This document shows positions 48,801 through 57,970 of a stretch of 64,000 nt of DNA, one piece after another. A program made the translations under genes and the position numbers. The DNA lies in contig NC_092672.1 in the NCBI RefSeq assembly GCF_964355755.1, forward strand, positions 3,720,001 to 3,784,000, read 5' to 3'. The notes beneath the pieces are model-generated. The model searched no databases and was not told the origin of the DNA. It worked only from the letters and a program-made list of their open reading frames with translations. The stretch's first letter is position 1. Each line of letters starts with the position of its first letter. The stretch is from Antedon mediterranea. Lineage: Eukaryota; Echinodermata; Crinoidea; Comatulida; Antedonidae.

Positions 48801-49630
48801 AAAGTAGTAAGAAAGAATGTAAAGAATCGGAAGATGTTGAGAGTAAAGAAGAGGAATGCAGTTCAGAGCAACGTTTAAGTAAAGTTTTTGCCACTGGAGA
48901 GATTGTTCCATTGCCAGAGGGAACTGTTAGAAGACAGACAAAAGACTATGAACAGTTACTTAGTGATGTTGATAAAACATTATTGGACCAAGCTGGTGAT
49001 AAAGACTGCAGTAAAAAAGGTATTACAAAGCTAAGGCCTAAGAAAATTGTTGGCCAAGGCCAACTGACCCAAAATTTGAAAAAATCTGTGTTGCCTTTCT
49101 TTTTGGTTTTGTTACAATTCAATTCAATTCAACTTTATTTCAGACAAACTGTCCATATGAAACACATAAAGTTTACAAAAACAACACATATTATGGCTTT
49201 ACTGATACTAGTTAACACACGTAAAAGTATACATGAGATTAATTACGTTTTACAGAATTTGTTTTAACATTAACTACTCACACTTTGCCTAGACCTAGAT
49301 CTCTCGCCCCACTTGGATGAATGTACGTCTTTTTTTAAAGTTGTAAATTGCATGCATGACTGAGTTTTCTATTTCACCATCTATTTTTCATTACATCCAT
49401 GTCATCGGCAAAAACATACAAACTTGACCCAATTAATGTTTTTGACACCAGAAACAACCAGGTAGGGATGATGCAGATAAAAATGTAATTGTTGATATTT
49501 TTTTTACAAGGGACTGTTGAAAATACGCTAACCCCTATTGAAGTTAGTGAGATCCGTGATCTTGGCAAGATAATGTTATGTCGAGAGCCATCTGACGAAG
49601 ATTCTGAAAGTTTACAGGGAGGCTGCAATC
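27796..49630 (+). CDS. SSH: Slingshot protein phosphatase (cofilin phosphatase), 15 exons seen, 3' end not found
   Basis: Exons: 27796-27861, 37215-37261, 38126-38217, 41257-41327, 41983-42164, 42593-42658, 43088-43282, 44003-44123, 44489-44617, 45295-45341, 45887-46033, 46328-46388, 47128-47267, 47674-49019, 49511-49630. All phases agree; 943 codons so far. The start MSLVTVQRSP matches the slingshot N-terminus. Order: SSH-N domain (SFFAVKGAALVLSH; RYMVLVSCIGREDTEENVIL; INEWDYIKDI), DEK-C-like helix (LKEYKGFIDEQMLLILGQ), then the dual-specificity phosphatase (LIFDYLYLGSEWNASN to VEYQGILDA) with nucleophile loop HCKMGISRS and general-acid Asp in YDIESTYLL. Slingshot removes phosphate from Ser3 of ADF/cofilin and so promotes actin turnover in the cytoplasm. 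Exon 14 is the disordered Ser/Glu-rich tail. Exon 15 ends in a good GTAAGT donor, so at least one more exon follows. SSH1 versus SSH2 orthology cannot be set; invertebrates often have one. Confidence 0.93.
28366..29227. mobile_element. Long-TIR DNA transposon in slingshot intron 1
   Basis: CGCCGTGGTTAGGATTCCGG at 28384 is mirrored by CCGGAATCCTAACCACGGCG at 29199-29218, and the inverted match runs about 85 bp (TTAGGGAATCCGACACG, ATTGCGCATGCC). ATTAATTTA occurs directly at 28366-28374 and 29219-29227, a possible 9-bp target duplication, although the left side carries 8 to 9 extra bases before the repeat. No transposase frame. Confidence 0.75.
32790..32912 (+). repeat. Short tandem repeat, about 20-bp unit
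   Basis: GTGCTGAGAGGAGGGTGGG and GTGTCCTGAGAGGAGGATG variants, six or so copies. The open minus-strand frame (PLSTPHPPL and so on) is a product of the repeat. Confidence 0.75.
32965..33258 (+). repeat. tRNA-derived SINE (type S1), near full length
   Basis: The head GTGAGTGAGTGGCCGAGCGG with A box TGGCCGAGCGGTTAAG and B box GGGTTCGAGGC resembles tRNA-Leu/Ser; the body reads CTATAAACCGTAGGTCCAG and ATCTTTCGAGACGAGTAGG. Fragments occur at 2990, 21085 and 56575. Confidence 0.8.
34421..34581. mobile_element. Family-A MITE copy (slingshot intron 1)
   Basis: AGCTCTGTCTACAATATCAA on the left and GATAGTGTAGACAGAGG on the right, with the duplicated internal phrase AAATATGGTAGTGATATG. Confidence 0.85.
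36612..36957 (+). repeat. Family-E TIR element copy
   Basis: TTAAAGATGTATTTCCCCC at the left and CCAATATCTTAAAG at the right; interior ATGGTTAAATTCAACC and TTTTGCTTTAAATTACAT. It ends about 250 bp before slingshot exon 2. Confidence 0.7.
37436..37822. mobile_element. 387-bp TIR element with TA flanks
   Basis: Begins CAGTAAAACCTCGGAAAGAA and ends TTCTTTTCGAGGTTTTACGG between TA dinucleotides, as in Tc1/mariner-type insertions. Interior repeats of GAAAAGAAGCCC occur in both orientations. Slingshot intron 2. Confidence 0.75.
38288..39191. mobile_element. About 900-bp TIR element in slingshot intron 3
   Basis: ACGCCCGTATTCTTAAACCG at the left and CGGTTTAAGAATACGGGCGT at the right are exact inverses; complementarity extends through GACTTTAGTCGTAGTTCGA, about 40 bp exact then degenerate. 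No transposase frame; no clear target duplication. Confidence 0.8.
39193..39357. mobile_element. Family-A MITE, diverged, abutting the 900-bp TIR element
   Basis: AGCTCTGTCTAAACTATCAA starts 2 bp after the preceding element ends; the right end is eroded (ATAGTGTGGATGGAACG). Confidence 0.7.
40352..40490. repeat. Family-C MITE, partial, next to a short perfect palindrome
   Basis: CTAAAGGCAAATTTACACAG and AGTAACGGTAATAAAAATAT match the copy at 45114. The right terminal repeat is missing; instead ATGGGCTTACGTTCATATAC is followed by its reverse complement around 40501. Confidence 0.65.
40773..40845. repeat. Family-A MITE, left half only
   Basis: GTCTACACTATCAAACTAGT and GTGATGTGCCCAAATATGG, then the match ends. 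Confidence 0.7.
41983..43282 (+). CDS. SSH: Slingshot N-terminal regulatory domain exons 5-7
   Basis: Exons 41983-42164, 42593-42658 and 43088-43282. Encoded landmarks: AVRLESIHEGRLRYMV, GREDTEENVILGIDIG, DGDGGFSVSN, IYKPVSVQAMWSAFQALHRA, STESCINEWDYIKD. These follow the PH-like N-terminal region of slingshots, needed for F-actin binding and activation. A family-A MITE sits in the intron after exon 5 and another after exon 7. Confidence 0.9.
42381..42532. mobile_element. Family-A MITE copy (slingshot intron 5)
   Basis: TCTGTCTACACTATCAAACT at the left, AGTTTGATAGTGTAGACAGA at the right, internal ATGACATCATCATGTCC. Confidence 0.85.
43318..43463. mobile_element. Family-A MITE copy (slingshot intron 7)
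   Basis: ACTCTGTCTACATGAACTTT at the left and TATAGTGTAGACAGAGC at the right. TTAA-like flanks (GTTTAAA on the left, CTTAAC on the right). It begins 35 bp after the exon 7 donor. Confidence 0.8.
44158..44301. mobile_element. Family-A MITE copy (slingshot intron 8)
   Basis: AGCTCTATCTACACTACCAC at the left and TATAGTGTAGACAGAGCTT at the right; TTTAA before and TTAA after. It begins 34 bp after the exon 8 donor. Confidence 0.8.
44489..47267 (+). CDS. SSH: Slingshot DEK-C-like and dual-specificity phosphatase exons 9-13
   Basis: Exons 44489-44617, 45295-45341, 45887-46033, 46328-46388 and 47128-47267. Exon 12 carries the signature ILVHCKMGISRSASS with catalytic Cys and P-loop Arg. Exon 11 carries YILNITKEIDNFFP and the general-acid loop. 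Exon 13 carries VIAYIMKEYKWPMKRAFDFV and ends LVEYQGILDA. All catalytic residues are present, so an active enzyme is predicted. Confidence 0.93.
44735..44975 (-). repeat. tRNA-derived SINE (type S2)
   Basis: The minus strand has GAGTTGGATAGCCGAGTGG then GTTAGGACACTTAACTG and B box CCCGGGTTCAATTCCCG, a tRNA-Leu-like head, then the body AAGGAACTGGCCACCCTACC. Second copy at 62219-62455. Confidence 0.8.
45114..45269. mobile_element. Family-C MITE copy ending 25 bp before slingshot exon 10
   Basis: TAAAGGCAAATTTACACAGA at the left and CTATGTAAATTGGCTTTA at the right are inverted repeats. The exon 10 acceptor (TTTTTATTATTCCAG) starts almost at once after it. Confidence 0.8.
45489..45795. mobile_element. 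tRNA-like SINE unit enclosed by terminal inverted repeats
   Basis: TTGGTCAGATGTTTTGCCCT at 45489 pairs with AGGGCAAAAAATCTGACCAA at 45776-45795 and the match continues inward (CTACTCTGACGTAAT, TACTAAGTACA). Between the arms, the minus strand carries an A box (TGGTGGTCTAGAGGT) and B box (GGTTCGAGTCC) of a tRNA-like head at about 45570-45640. Confidence 0.8.
46122..46280. mobile_element. Family-A MITE copy (slingshot intron 11)
   Basis: AGCTCTGTCTACACTGTCAA at the left and TTTGATAGTGTAGACAGAG at the right. It ends 47 bp before exon 12, which encodes the catalytic loop. Confidence 0.85.
46408..46588. mobile_element. Family-B MITE copy (slingshot intron 12)
   Basis: AGATTGGTTCTCACTAGAAC at the left and CTAGTGGGAACCACGCTTTA at the right; starts 20 bp after the exon 12 donor. 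The interior is nearly the inverse of the copy at 57791. Confidence 0.8.
47674..49019 (+). CDS. SSH: Slingshot exon 14, long disordered tail exon
   Basis: Acceptor TAATAG before 47674; the exon opens SNQRLNPLWRSKSESSLSA, the segment that follows the phosphatase domain in SSH1/2. It is rich in S, E, K and T. The donor is placed after 49019 (AAAAAAG/GTATTA) because exon 15 at 49511 then continues the frame (KKG then TVENTLTP). The frame itself stays open to 49267, but that extension reads into repeat-like sequence and ends hydrophobic, so it is taken as intron. Confidence 0.85.
49511..49630 (+). CDS. SSH: Slingshot exon 15
   Basis: Acceptor TTTTTACAAG precedes GGACTGTTGAA; the exon encodes GTVENTLTPIEVSEIRDLGK, then IMLCREPSDEDSESLQGGCN and ends at GTAAGT. 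Acidic and Ser-rich like the tail before it. Phase 1 at its end requires a further exon not recognised downstream. Confidence 0.75.
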
Positions 49631-49770
49631 GTAAGTAAAATTTTAGTTCATATTTATCGGAGTTTTAATCATATTTGTTTACAATTGTGCACTATACATT
49701 ATGTGTTTCAATTCAGTGTTTTTTTTGCAAATTATTTTTTAAATAAAAAAGAAAATAAGAACGTTAATAA

Positions 49771-50192
49771 AGCTCTGTCTACACTATCAAACTTTATGTG
49801 ATGTTCCCACATATGGACATGATGATTTCATATCACTACCATATTTAATAATAATAATATCCTGGATTTATATAGTGCCTGTTGTGAAACCTCTAAGCGC
49901 TAAACATTTTTACCCCAGTCATTTTTTTGGATCAAACATGTTGAAACATACGCCCATAATACAGCTAGTAATCAGCGCAAAGTTGTGTCTTCATCTATTA
50001 CCGGGTACCCATTTATACACCTGGGTGGAGAGAAGCAAACGTAAGTATCTTGCCTAAGGATACAAGTAATGCGACGAGAGTTGGATTCAAACCTCGATCT
50101 CACAATCAGAAGTTGAACATCCCAACACAATGCGCCACACGCCTTACTTATATTTGGCCATATCAAACTAGTTTGATAGTGTAGACAGAGCT
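49771..50192. mobile_element. Family-A MITE split by a SINE (type S4) insertion
   Basis: The left half 49771-49847 (AGCTCTGTCTACACTATCAA to CACTACCATATTT) and the right half about 50148-50192 (ATATTTGGCCATATC to GTGTAGACAGAGCTT) are separated by about 300 bp. ATATTT occurs at both junctions, a plausible target duplication. Confidence 0.8.
49848..50147 (-). repeat. tRNA-derived SINE (type S4)
   Basis: The minus strand carries the tRNA-like head (GGCGCATTGTGTTGGGATG, then B box GAGGTTTGAATCC), a body with CACCCAGGTGTATAAATGGG, and a tail GCACTATATAAATCCAGGAT then ATT repeats. Fragments at 2435 and 50505. Confidence 0.75.
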
Positions 50193-50504
50193 TAAGAAAT
50201 AAATGTTGTTCTATGGTATACAAGTTCTTGTATGCTCCTCCTCCTTAACCTGTGTTGTACTTGGCTCTCTCACTCGCATCAAGTGTTTCTTTCCAATTCC
50301 AAATATGCAGAAGTTCAACAATCTTTCTAAGCAGATTTACAGTATTATGGAGATTTCATTTTTGTCAACCTAGAATTTATATCACAATATTGAGTCGCGA
50401 TTCGCATACATATTTGTTTTCTTTTTGCGGACCGTGTAAAATCAGCTCACGCTCGCTGGATCACCTCTTAAAATACTGTATGGTCGTTAAATATGTTCAG
50501 CGCT

Positions 50505-50560
50505 TAAAAGGTTTCACAACATTAGGCGCTATATAAATCCAGGATATTATTATTATTGTT
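50505..50560 (+). repeat. SINE S4 tail fragment
   Basis: GGTTTCACAACATTAGGCGC then TATATAAATCCAGGATATTA and ATT repeats match the tail of the S4 copy in the other orientation. Confidence 0.6.
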
Positions 50561-50899
50561 GTTAATACTAACAATAAAAACGTCAAATAATTTCAAACAC
50601 AATTTTAACATAAAAATAACAATCAATAATAAGAAAACGGGTCAAATATACTATAGCATATATATTGAAATATGAAAACTGTTTAAACTTTGAATATGGG
50701 TCGGGGTTGCATCGTACCGTGAGATGATGGATGAAAATTCTCACTTTAGTAATTACTTACATATACATTTAAAAAATCTGTGAACAACTGATTATGACTT
50801 AAATAATGGATGTGAATATGCACTCCAGTAATATGATCATGAATAAGAAAATATGCATCATTATTATCATAAGTATCAACCATATAATGTTGTGATTAT

Positions 50900-52275
50900 G
50901 ACGAATAAAAACGATACAATAAATGATGAAGAATAAAACAATACAATAAATGATGATGAATAAAAACAATACAATAAATGATGATGAATAAAAACAATAC
51001 AATAAATGATGATGAATAAAAACAATACAATAAATGATGATGTATAAAAACAATACAATAAATGATGATGAATAAAAACGATACAATAAATGATGATGAA
51101 TAAAAATGATACAATAAATGATGATGAATAAAAACAATACAATAAATGATGATGAATAAAAACGATACAATAAATGATGATGAATAAAAACAATACAATA
51201 AATGATGATGAATAAAAACGATACAATAAATGATGATGAATAAAAACAATACAATAAATGATGATGAATAAAAACAATACAATAAATGATGATGAATAAA
51301 AACAATAAATGATGATGAATAAAAACAATACAATAAATGATGATGAATAAAAACAATACAATAAATGATGATGAATAAAAACGATACAATAAATGATGAT
51401 GAATAAAAACAATACAATAAATGATGATGAATAAAAACAATACAATAAATGATGATGAATAAAAACAATACAATAAATGATGATGAATAAAAACAATACA
51501 ATAAATGATGATGTATAAAAACAATACAATAAATGATGATGAATAAAAACGATACAATAAATGATGATGAATAAAAATGATACAATAAATGATGATGAAT
51601 AAAAACAATACAATAAATGATGATGAATAAAAACGATACAATAAATGATGATGAATAAAAACAATACAATAAATGATGATGAATAAAAACGATACAATAA
51701 ATGATGATGAATAAAAACAATACAATAAATGATGATGAATAAAAACAATACAATAAATGATGATGAATAAAAACAATAAATGATGATGAATAAAAACAAT
51801 ACAATAAATGATGATGAATAAAAACAATACAATAAATGATGATGAATAAAAACGATACAATAAATGATGATGAATAAAAACAATACAATAAATGATGATG
51901 AATAAAAACAATACAATAAATGATGATGAATAAAAACGATACAATAAATGATGATGAATAAAAACAATACAATAAATGATGATGAATAAAAACGATACAA
52001 TAAATGATGATGAATAAAAACGATACAATAAATGATGATGAATGAAAACGATACAATAAATGATGATGAATGAAAACGATACAATAAATGATGATGAATA
52101 AAAACGATACAATAAATAATGATGAATAAAAACGATACAATAAATGATGATGAATAAAAACGATACAATAAATGATGATGAATAAAAACAATACAATAAA
52201 TGATGATGAATAAAAACGATACAATAAATGATGATGAATAAAAACAATACAATAAATGATGATGAATAAAAACAA
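50900..52275. repeat. 28-bp tandem satellite array with 471-bp higher-order repeat
   Basis: About 49 copies of AATAAATGATGATGAATAAA + AACAATAC (28 bp), with A/G alternation in CAATAC/CGATAC. A 23-bp short unit at 51301 recurs at 51772, and the variant GATGTATAAA at about 51040 recurs at about 51511, both 471 bp apart, so 16 full units plus one short unit were duplicated as a block. Since 28 is not divisible by three and the reverse unit has no stop, all three minus frames stay open for over 450 codons; these are not genes. Confidence 0.95.
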
Positions 52276-54060
52276 ATTATGATAAATAAGAATCATGAAA
52301 TATAATTATTTCATTTACATTTATTAATATCAACAGTTCTCAGCATTTTGAAGATAAGGAAAACTCAAAAATGATAAATACACTCAGAAATGAATTCACT
52401 CATGACTGAATTGCATGATCTTGTTATGAGTGTGATTGAAATAAAGAAATAAAAAACAATAATACAATAATTATTATACATAACAACCATATAATAACCA
52501 TACAACTGTATCATAAATAATCGCATAAAATATAAATAAAGCAATATTATTATTATAAATAAATTCCATGCAATAAAAGTTTCATAAATATATACAGTTA
52601 TGATTAAATATTATGATTACAAATTTAATGGAATATGATTATTATTATTAATACGTAAATCAATTCATTTATTATGACTACTATTTTTAATATCATAAAT
52701 AATACCATTATAGATAAAACTTAATCATACAGAAAACCATAAATATAATATGAGTAATTTAAGAAGTGACATAAAAATCATAAAACCACAACAATATTCT
52801 ATCATAAGTTAAACAAGTACTGTGTACCATATATCGTAAATATTGAATCGCATAAATATTGTCACCATAAAATAAAGTATCCATTACAATTACATTCGTT
52901 ATTTCAAATGTATGTTAATGATAATTATGTACTTTTTACAGCGTTACATCCTTTAAAACATAACCATCTAGAGAATTATAAATTTATTTATTTATTATTT
53001 TAACATTTATAAAGCATTTAACATAATCAAATATCGACAACAATCTGTTTTGCATATATGGTTCTGTGTTAAATATATATATTGTACATAAAAAATATAT
53101 TGTATTGAAAGCTTAACTATTAACATAATTATCAGCAATACTATGAAGCCATTATGCACCAAATACATTATTTATGTAAATTATAAGAGAAAGAGAAAAA
53201 AAATTTGAGAGTACATCGTCGTTCATTATTCTAAAACTGCTCAATGATGACAGATTATCTTGATTAAACTAGCGAGATTGCATTGTGGTAGAATTGAACT
53301 TGTTTTTCCTACAAGTTTCTCCCTGGTATCTTATTACCTCGTCCTTTGGATGAGATGTTAAGTGTGTTGGTTGCCGTGGGCTGGATAATCGTGAGTGATG
53401 AGCGTGTTGGTTGATGCAGTGATATAGATAATGTATATTGATAATGTTATTACCATTAATGTGTACTTATTGTGGTTGAAACATGGTTTTAATGTGACAT
53501 AAAAAAAATGCTCAACTACACAATGTTCTTAATATAAATATTCTGTTACTATGTTTAGGTAATGTTTTGCTAGTATTTATTACAGTTTGTTTCTCCCAAG
53601 AGAACTATAATTAATCTATTTAAATCTGGAGGATTTTGTAATTGTTTAATAACGGATAAATAAATAGAATTTTGTGTTAAGTTAATCTAGGTAGTGTAAT
53701 ATGCTGACCCAGCTAATGTGCAGCTCTAGTCAAAAACAATAGTACTTGTATGCATTTTAGTAGCCTCTTGTTGTAAATTTTGTTGACATTTTATACAGAA
53801 ATAGAAAATCACCTGTTCGAGGAAAAAAATAATTTTGATAGTGTATAGATCATTTAACAATAAAAAAAAACTTCTTATGGTCAGCAGATGACCTACTTTG
53901 AGCAAAACTTAAATTATTTGATTATTATTGATTCTAACTAAGTTCATCACAAATATATTTAAATGTCTCCATATTTGTAAATATATAAATAATAGGTACA
54001 TATTTTCAAAGAATTAGTATTTTTCAGTTTAATTATCTGCTTAAGTTTAAAGTTGTTTTT
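52276..54060. other. AT-rich non-coding DNA
   Basis: Rich in CATAAA/ATAATTAT words and poor in GC; no coding frame or named repeat recognised, apart from a SINE-like phrase near 53340 (CCTTTGGATGAGATGTTAA). Confidence 0.5.
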
Positions 54061-54069
54061 CTTGTGAAA

Positions 54070-54170
54070 AATGATTGTATTGGAGCAGGTAGTTTGTTGG
54101 ATAAAATGCTTGCCTTCCAATCCCTGGTCCTTGGGTTCAATCCTGGCCTCCATCCTAACCCCTCCACTAC
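54070..54170 (+). repeat. tRNA-like SINE head (type S3)
   Basis: TAGTTTGTTGGATAAAATGC (A-box region) and GGTCCTTGGGTTCAATCCTG (B box) match the head of the copy at 757-966 in the other orientation. Confidence 0.6.
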
Positions 54171-55710
54171 ACGTGACAATTGTTTAGTTCATCTTTTTTT
54201 TGTCTTTTATTATTTCATTTCCAAAAACACAACACGCCACCAGCTGTGGCATTTAGTTCTATCCTGTATTGGCGAGTTACTTGCTGTTAGATGTGTATGA
54301 AATATTTAAATGATGAGTTTCTTAACTTCTAATTTGATCCCTAAATAGAATATGACTTTAAATATCATTGTTATTGTGGACACATTTTTTAATTTAATCA
54401 ATCAATAAAGACTATTTAAATGTTGCTTTGAATTTATATGTTACAGCTAAAAACTGTACTAAGAATATATTAGTTAAGTGATCAAATCCATTTTAAATGT
54501 TGACAAAGGCAAAAAAACCTAAAAGATGGTATTTGACAGAAGGAAGTGGCTTCTTTGCAAAAATGTTGTTGTGTTTGCCACTGAAAAATGAGGGGGACCA
54601 CAAACAAGTAGTAGTCCCCAGCCAACCCAACACCCCCCTTCCTCCCCCATTATGTTCACCAATCCATTCAACAATTTATTTCATATAAGTGTGATCGCAA
54701 AATAATTTATTATTTAATAATCGTACATTATGTAACCAAATTGGTGTCGTTCCTGCCAACAATAACATTTCATTTTTACTAATTTTATTCTATGGTTTTA
54801 TCAGCTTAAGAAGAACGCTGTTAAAATTATTCTCAAGTTCGATGATTTTATCACGTTACTCCGTGTTTACACTTGAAATTGTCCGTTCTTCATTAGCGAA
54901 TTACTTTGCGGCTACATCTAAAAAAGATTGTTGGAAAGTTACATCTCGTAATTTGACAAGTTTTTTGCTGCTGGCTATCAAACATCAAAATAAACAAAAT
55001 ACTGTTTGAACACAACAGAAAGTTGACAGGGAACTAATTATTGAAAATTGTCTTTATCAAGGACACATAGTAAGGTTTGCCATTTCAGATATTGTACATC
55101 GTATATATTTAGTTTACATAAATTTGTTTTAAAATTTCATTTATAATCTAGGTATATAGCCTTGACATATTAAAGAGAATGTTACAAATTAAAAATTAAA
55201 AATCCATTTGAGACTTTCTTTCTATATCCATTAGAATTTAAGTAATTTATTTTAAAGTCATAAATATTTGTAAATACTATACAGTATTTATTATCTGCTG
55301 TAGAGTTTAATTTTTAATTCAGTAGTATCTTCCCAGTACAATTGCAGTCAATTTAATACTCCTTGTGTATGGATTCATGCAATAGAAAACATTTCTTTCA
55401 CGAACAAACAACCTGAAGTGGGGAAGTTAGGTTCAATTTTGGCTGCAATATTGGACCCAAAATTGCAGATAACAATAAACATACAACCTCTATCTCAACC
55501 CCTCTTTCTAATAATAGATATTTATGTACTGTAAGTGTATAATAGTACTACAATATACTGTTGTTATATCTTACATTTTCAAGGTCTCCCAAGTGTTTTT
55601 GATTATGCAAATCAAAAGATCTATCAGTGTTTAATTTTCCAATTATTCTTTTCCAAAAATTCAATTTTTGCTAGGTTTTTCTGTGAAAGAAAATGCAAAA
55701 ATAGAGTTAT

Positions 55711-55860
55711 ACTCTGTCTACACCACCAAACTGGTTTGACAAGAAATTCCCAAATAGGGTAGTGATATGACCAAATATGGTAGTAATGACATCATCATGT
55801 CCATATATGGGCACATCACATTTTTTTTGTCAAATAAAGTTTGATAGTGTAGACAGAGCT
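55711..55860. mobile_element. Family-A MITE copy
   Basis: ACTCTGTCTACACCACCAAA at the left and TTTGATAGTGTAGACAGAGC at the right, with AATATGGTAGTAATGACATC inside. Confidence 0.85.
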
Positions 55861-56159
55861 TTACAATAGGAAAATGAAGTTGGTGTGAGAATATATACTT
55901 GAACAGATTAAGAACGACAAGGCTTTTAGACAAGTTGCTTTTAATATTTTACTTTGCATGCTTGGCAGCTAATCCAAGTAAATGCATCATACATTTCATT
56001 GAATTTGCATTGTAAAATAGCGCCTTTAGCTGTGCTTTAGAAAGCATAGCCAGCATACAATAGTTCTTGAAAAAAACAAGAACCTAAACAAATATTGTTT
56101 TTATTATTTCAGTATGTTATTCTACTCGGCGATGGATCCAGGGGGGTTGCGCTTGGAGC

Positions 56160-56495
56160 GCATGCTTCTCTTTTTGACTGTTAACTGGAATTATGAACTA
56201 TTTTTTAATGTCTATTTTTGACAGACTATTTAAACATAATGTAGCGGGCTTCTCTCTTTGACTGTTAACTGGAATTATGAACTATTTTTTAATGTCTATT
56301 TTTGACAGATTATAAACATAATGTAGCGGGCTTCTCTCTTTGACTGTTAACTGGAATTATGAACTATTTTTTAATGTCTATTTTTGACAAACTATTTAAA
56401 CATAATGTAGCGGGCTTCTCTCTTTGACTGTTAAATTGAATTATGAACTATTTTTTTATATCTATTTCTTACAGACTATATTAACATAATGTTAG
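56160..56495 (+). repeat. Tandem repeat, about 86-bp unit, four copies
   Basis: TCTCTTTGACTGTTAACTGG, ATTATGAACTATTTTTTAAT, GTCTATTTTTGACAGACTAT and AACATAATGTAGCGGGCTTC recur four times with minor changes; the last copy is the most diverged. Confidence 0.9.
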
Positions 56496-56574
56496 CGCTC
56501 CTGATCCCGCCCCTGCTACCTTGTTTATTTATTTTATTTTATTTCATGTCTTTAGGCAATGTGGCCAAGTATTA

Positions 56575-56785
56575 CCAATAGTGAATTAATCACTGTCCTA
56601 TCAGATAGGTTGTAATCCCCCTGATACAGGGGCTATTTTGTGAACCAGTTCACCAGGGTAACCCCCTACTCTTTTCGAATAATGAACTGGGTTCTTTAAA
56701 GTGCACACAGGTTATAACTGTGTACACTGGACCTACGGTTTATAGTTCTTATCCGAGAAGACTTGTTCCACCACCAGAACTAGTT
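56575..56785 (-). repeat. SINE type S1, inverted fragment
   Basis: AACCCCCTACTCTTTTCGAA, TGGGTTCTTTAAAGTGCACA and GGACCTACGGTTTATAGTTC are the reverse complement of the S1 body at 33060-33200. Confidence 0.75.
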
Positions 56786-57239
56786 AAAGTTAAACTTATA
56801 TTTAACAATTTGATATTTCATGATTAATTTATTGATGAAAAGTCATAGTATTTTTAAATTTGTACAGGCTATAAAAGGCAGACCTAGAGAACTGCGTTAT
56901 ATCGATTTATTGAACAGAATGTACCAATACACTCCAGCATACAGTCAGTGTAATCCCATATTTTAATTTGTTAATACCCCAGGTATCCTTGTCATATACT
57001 CTTTGTAATAACAAATAATTTATAAGAAAAAAATTAATTAAGCAAAACAAATTGATCATTTATTCGCATCATGCCCAAAGCAAAATTTTTTTTAAATTAT
57101 TTAATTTCCATAAATTAAATTCTGGCAAGCAGTAGATTGAATAATTTTATTATCATCTTCTTATTAAGGAAAATTAGATACTGTATCATGTTACGGTATA
57201 ATAGCTGAAGAGAGCAATGCATTTTAATCTGTTCATTAA

Positions 57240-57790
57240 TGCTGTACTTAAACTCTTTTCACACAGAATTGTAGCAATATTGTTATAAGAGTGACCAGGA
57301 GGAAACATCATGTTACAGTATAATTAGCGAAACTGAGGCAAGTACTTCATCGCTGAAGGCTTGGTTTGCTTTCATGTGTTCTAATGCTGAGCTTAAAGCC
57401 CTTTTCACACAAGATTTCGCCAATGCTTATAGTCCAAATCCCTTTCACAAAAATCAGGCTTCTGACTGAGAGTAATAATGGAAACTACCTAACTACTGAA
57501 AAAAAAAGTCTTCCTGGTTTTTATAGCAAAATGTGTTGTATTTGACCATTTTAATGGAAATTCATGTTTTTTCATCTTGATTTCTATTACAACTATTTGA
57601 GTTATGTACAGTTAACCAGATATTATATTTCACATTCATGTCTGTATCTGAGCTTTAAGCCCTATTTGACCAGGGAGGAGATGTAAATTTCCTTGTTTTG
57701 ACATAGAATTTTACCAATGCCAGTCAAAGGGAAGCCCTTTCACACAGATCAGGCTTCTGACAGTGATAGTAATGGAATTTGACTAGGTTC
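57240..57790 (+). repeat. Dispersed repeat fragments with CCCTTTTCACAC phrase
   Basis: TTTTCACACAGAATTGTAGC, CCTTTTCACACAAGATTTCG, and CCCTTTCACACAGATCAGGC with GCTTCTGAC recur at about 57255, 57400 and 57740. Class not recognised. Confidence 0.45.
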
Positions 57791-57970
57791 AAGCGTGGTT
57801 CCCACTAGCGACGCAACACAAGGACATAACGCAACGCAAGTGAATTGACCAATCACAAGTGATGGCTTATTCGCTTGTGATTGCTAACTGTCTATAACTT
57901 CGCTTGTCATTGGTTAAAACGCTTGCGTTGCGTTTACGTCCTTGCGTTACGTTCTAGTGGGAACCAAGCT
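57791..57970. mobile_element. Family-B MITE copy
   Basis: AAGCGTGGTTCCCACTAGCG at the left and CTAGTGGGAACCAAGCT at the right; interior GCGTTGCGTTTACGTCCTTG. It is the inverse of the copy at 46408 with high similarity. Confidence 0.85.

Noticed and set aside
49020-49267. Extension of slingshot exon 14 to a stop at 49267
   Set aside because: It becomes hydrophobic and repeat-like after 49080, and a donor at 49019 joins exon 15 in phase; it may exist as an intron-retention form.
50799-52296. Three minus-strand open frames of over 450 codons, repeating IIIYCIVFIHHHLLY-like sequence
   Set aside because: They are the translation of a 28-bp satellite in all three frames; the equal openness of every frame and the lack of any non-repeat sequence argue against coding.
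53300-53420. Possible extra SINE near CCTTTGGATGAGATGTTAA
   Set aside because: Only one short phrase looks familiar; no head, tail or second copy in the window supports a call.
55575-55640. Possible slingshot exon after CAAG at 55584
   Set aside because: Short frame without a convincing donor or similarity to the slingshot tail.
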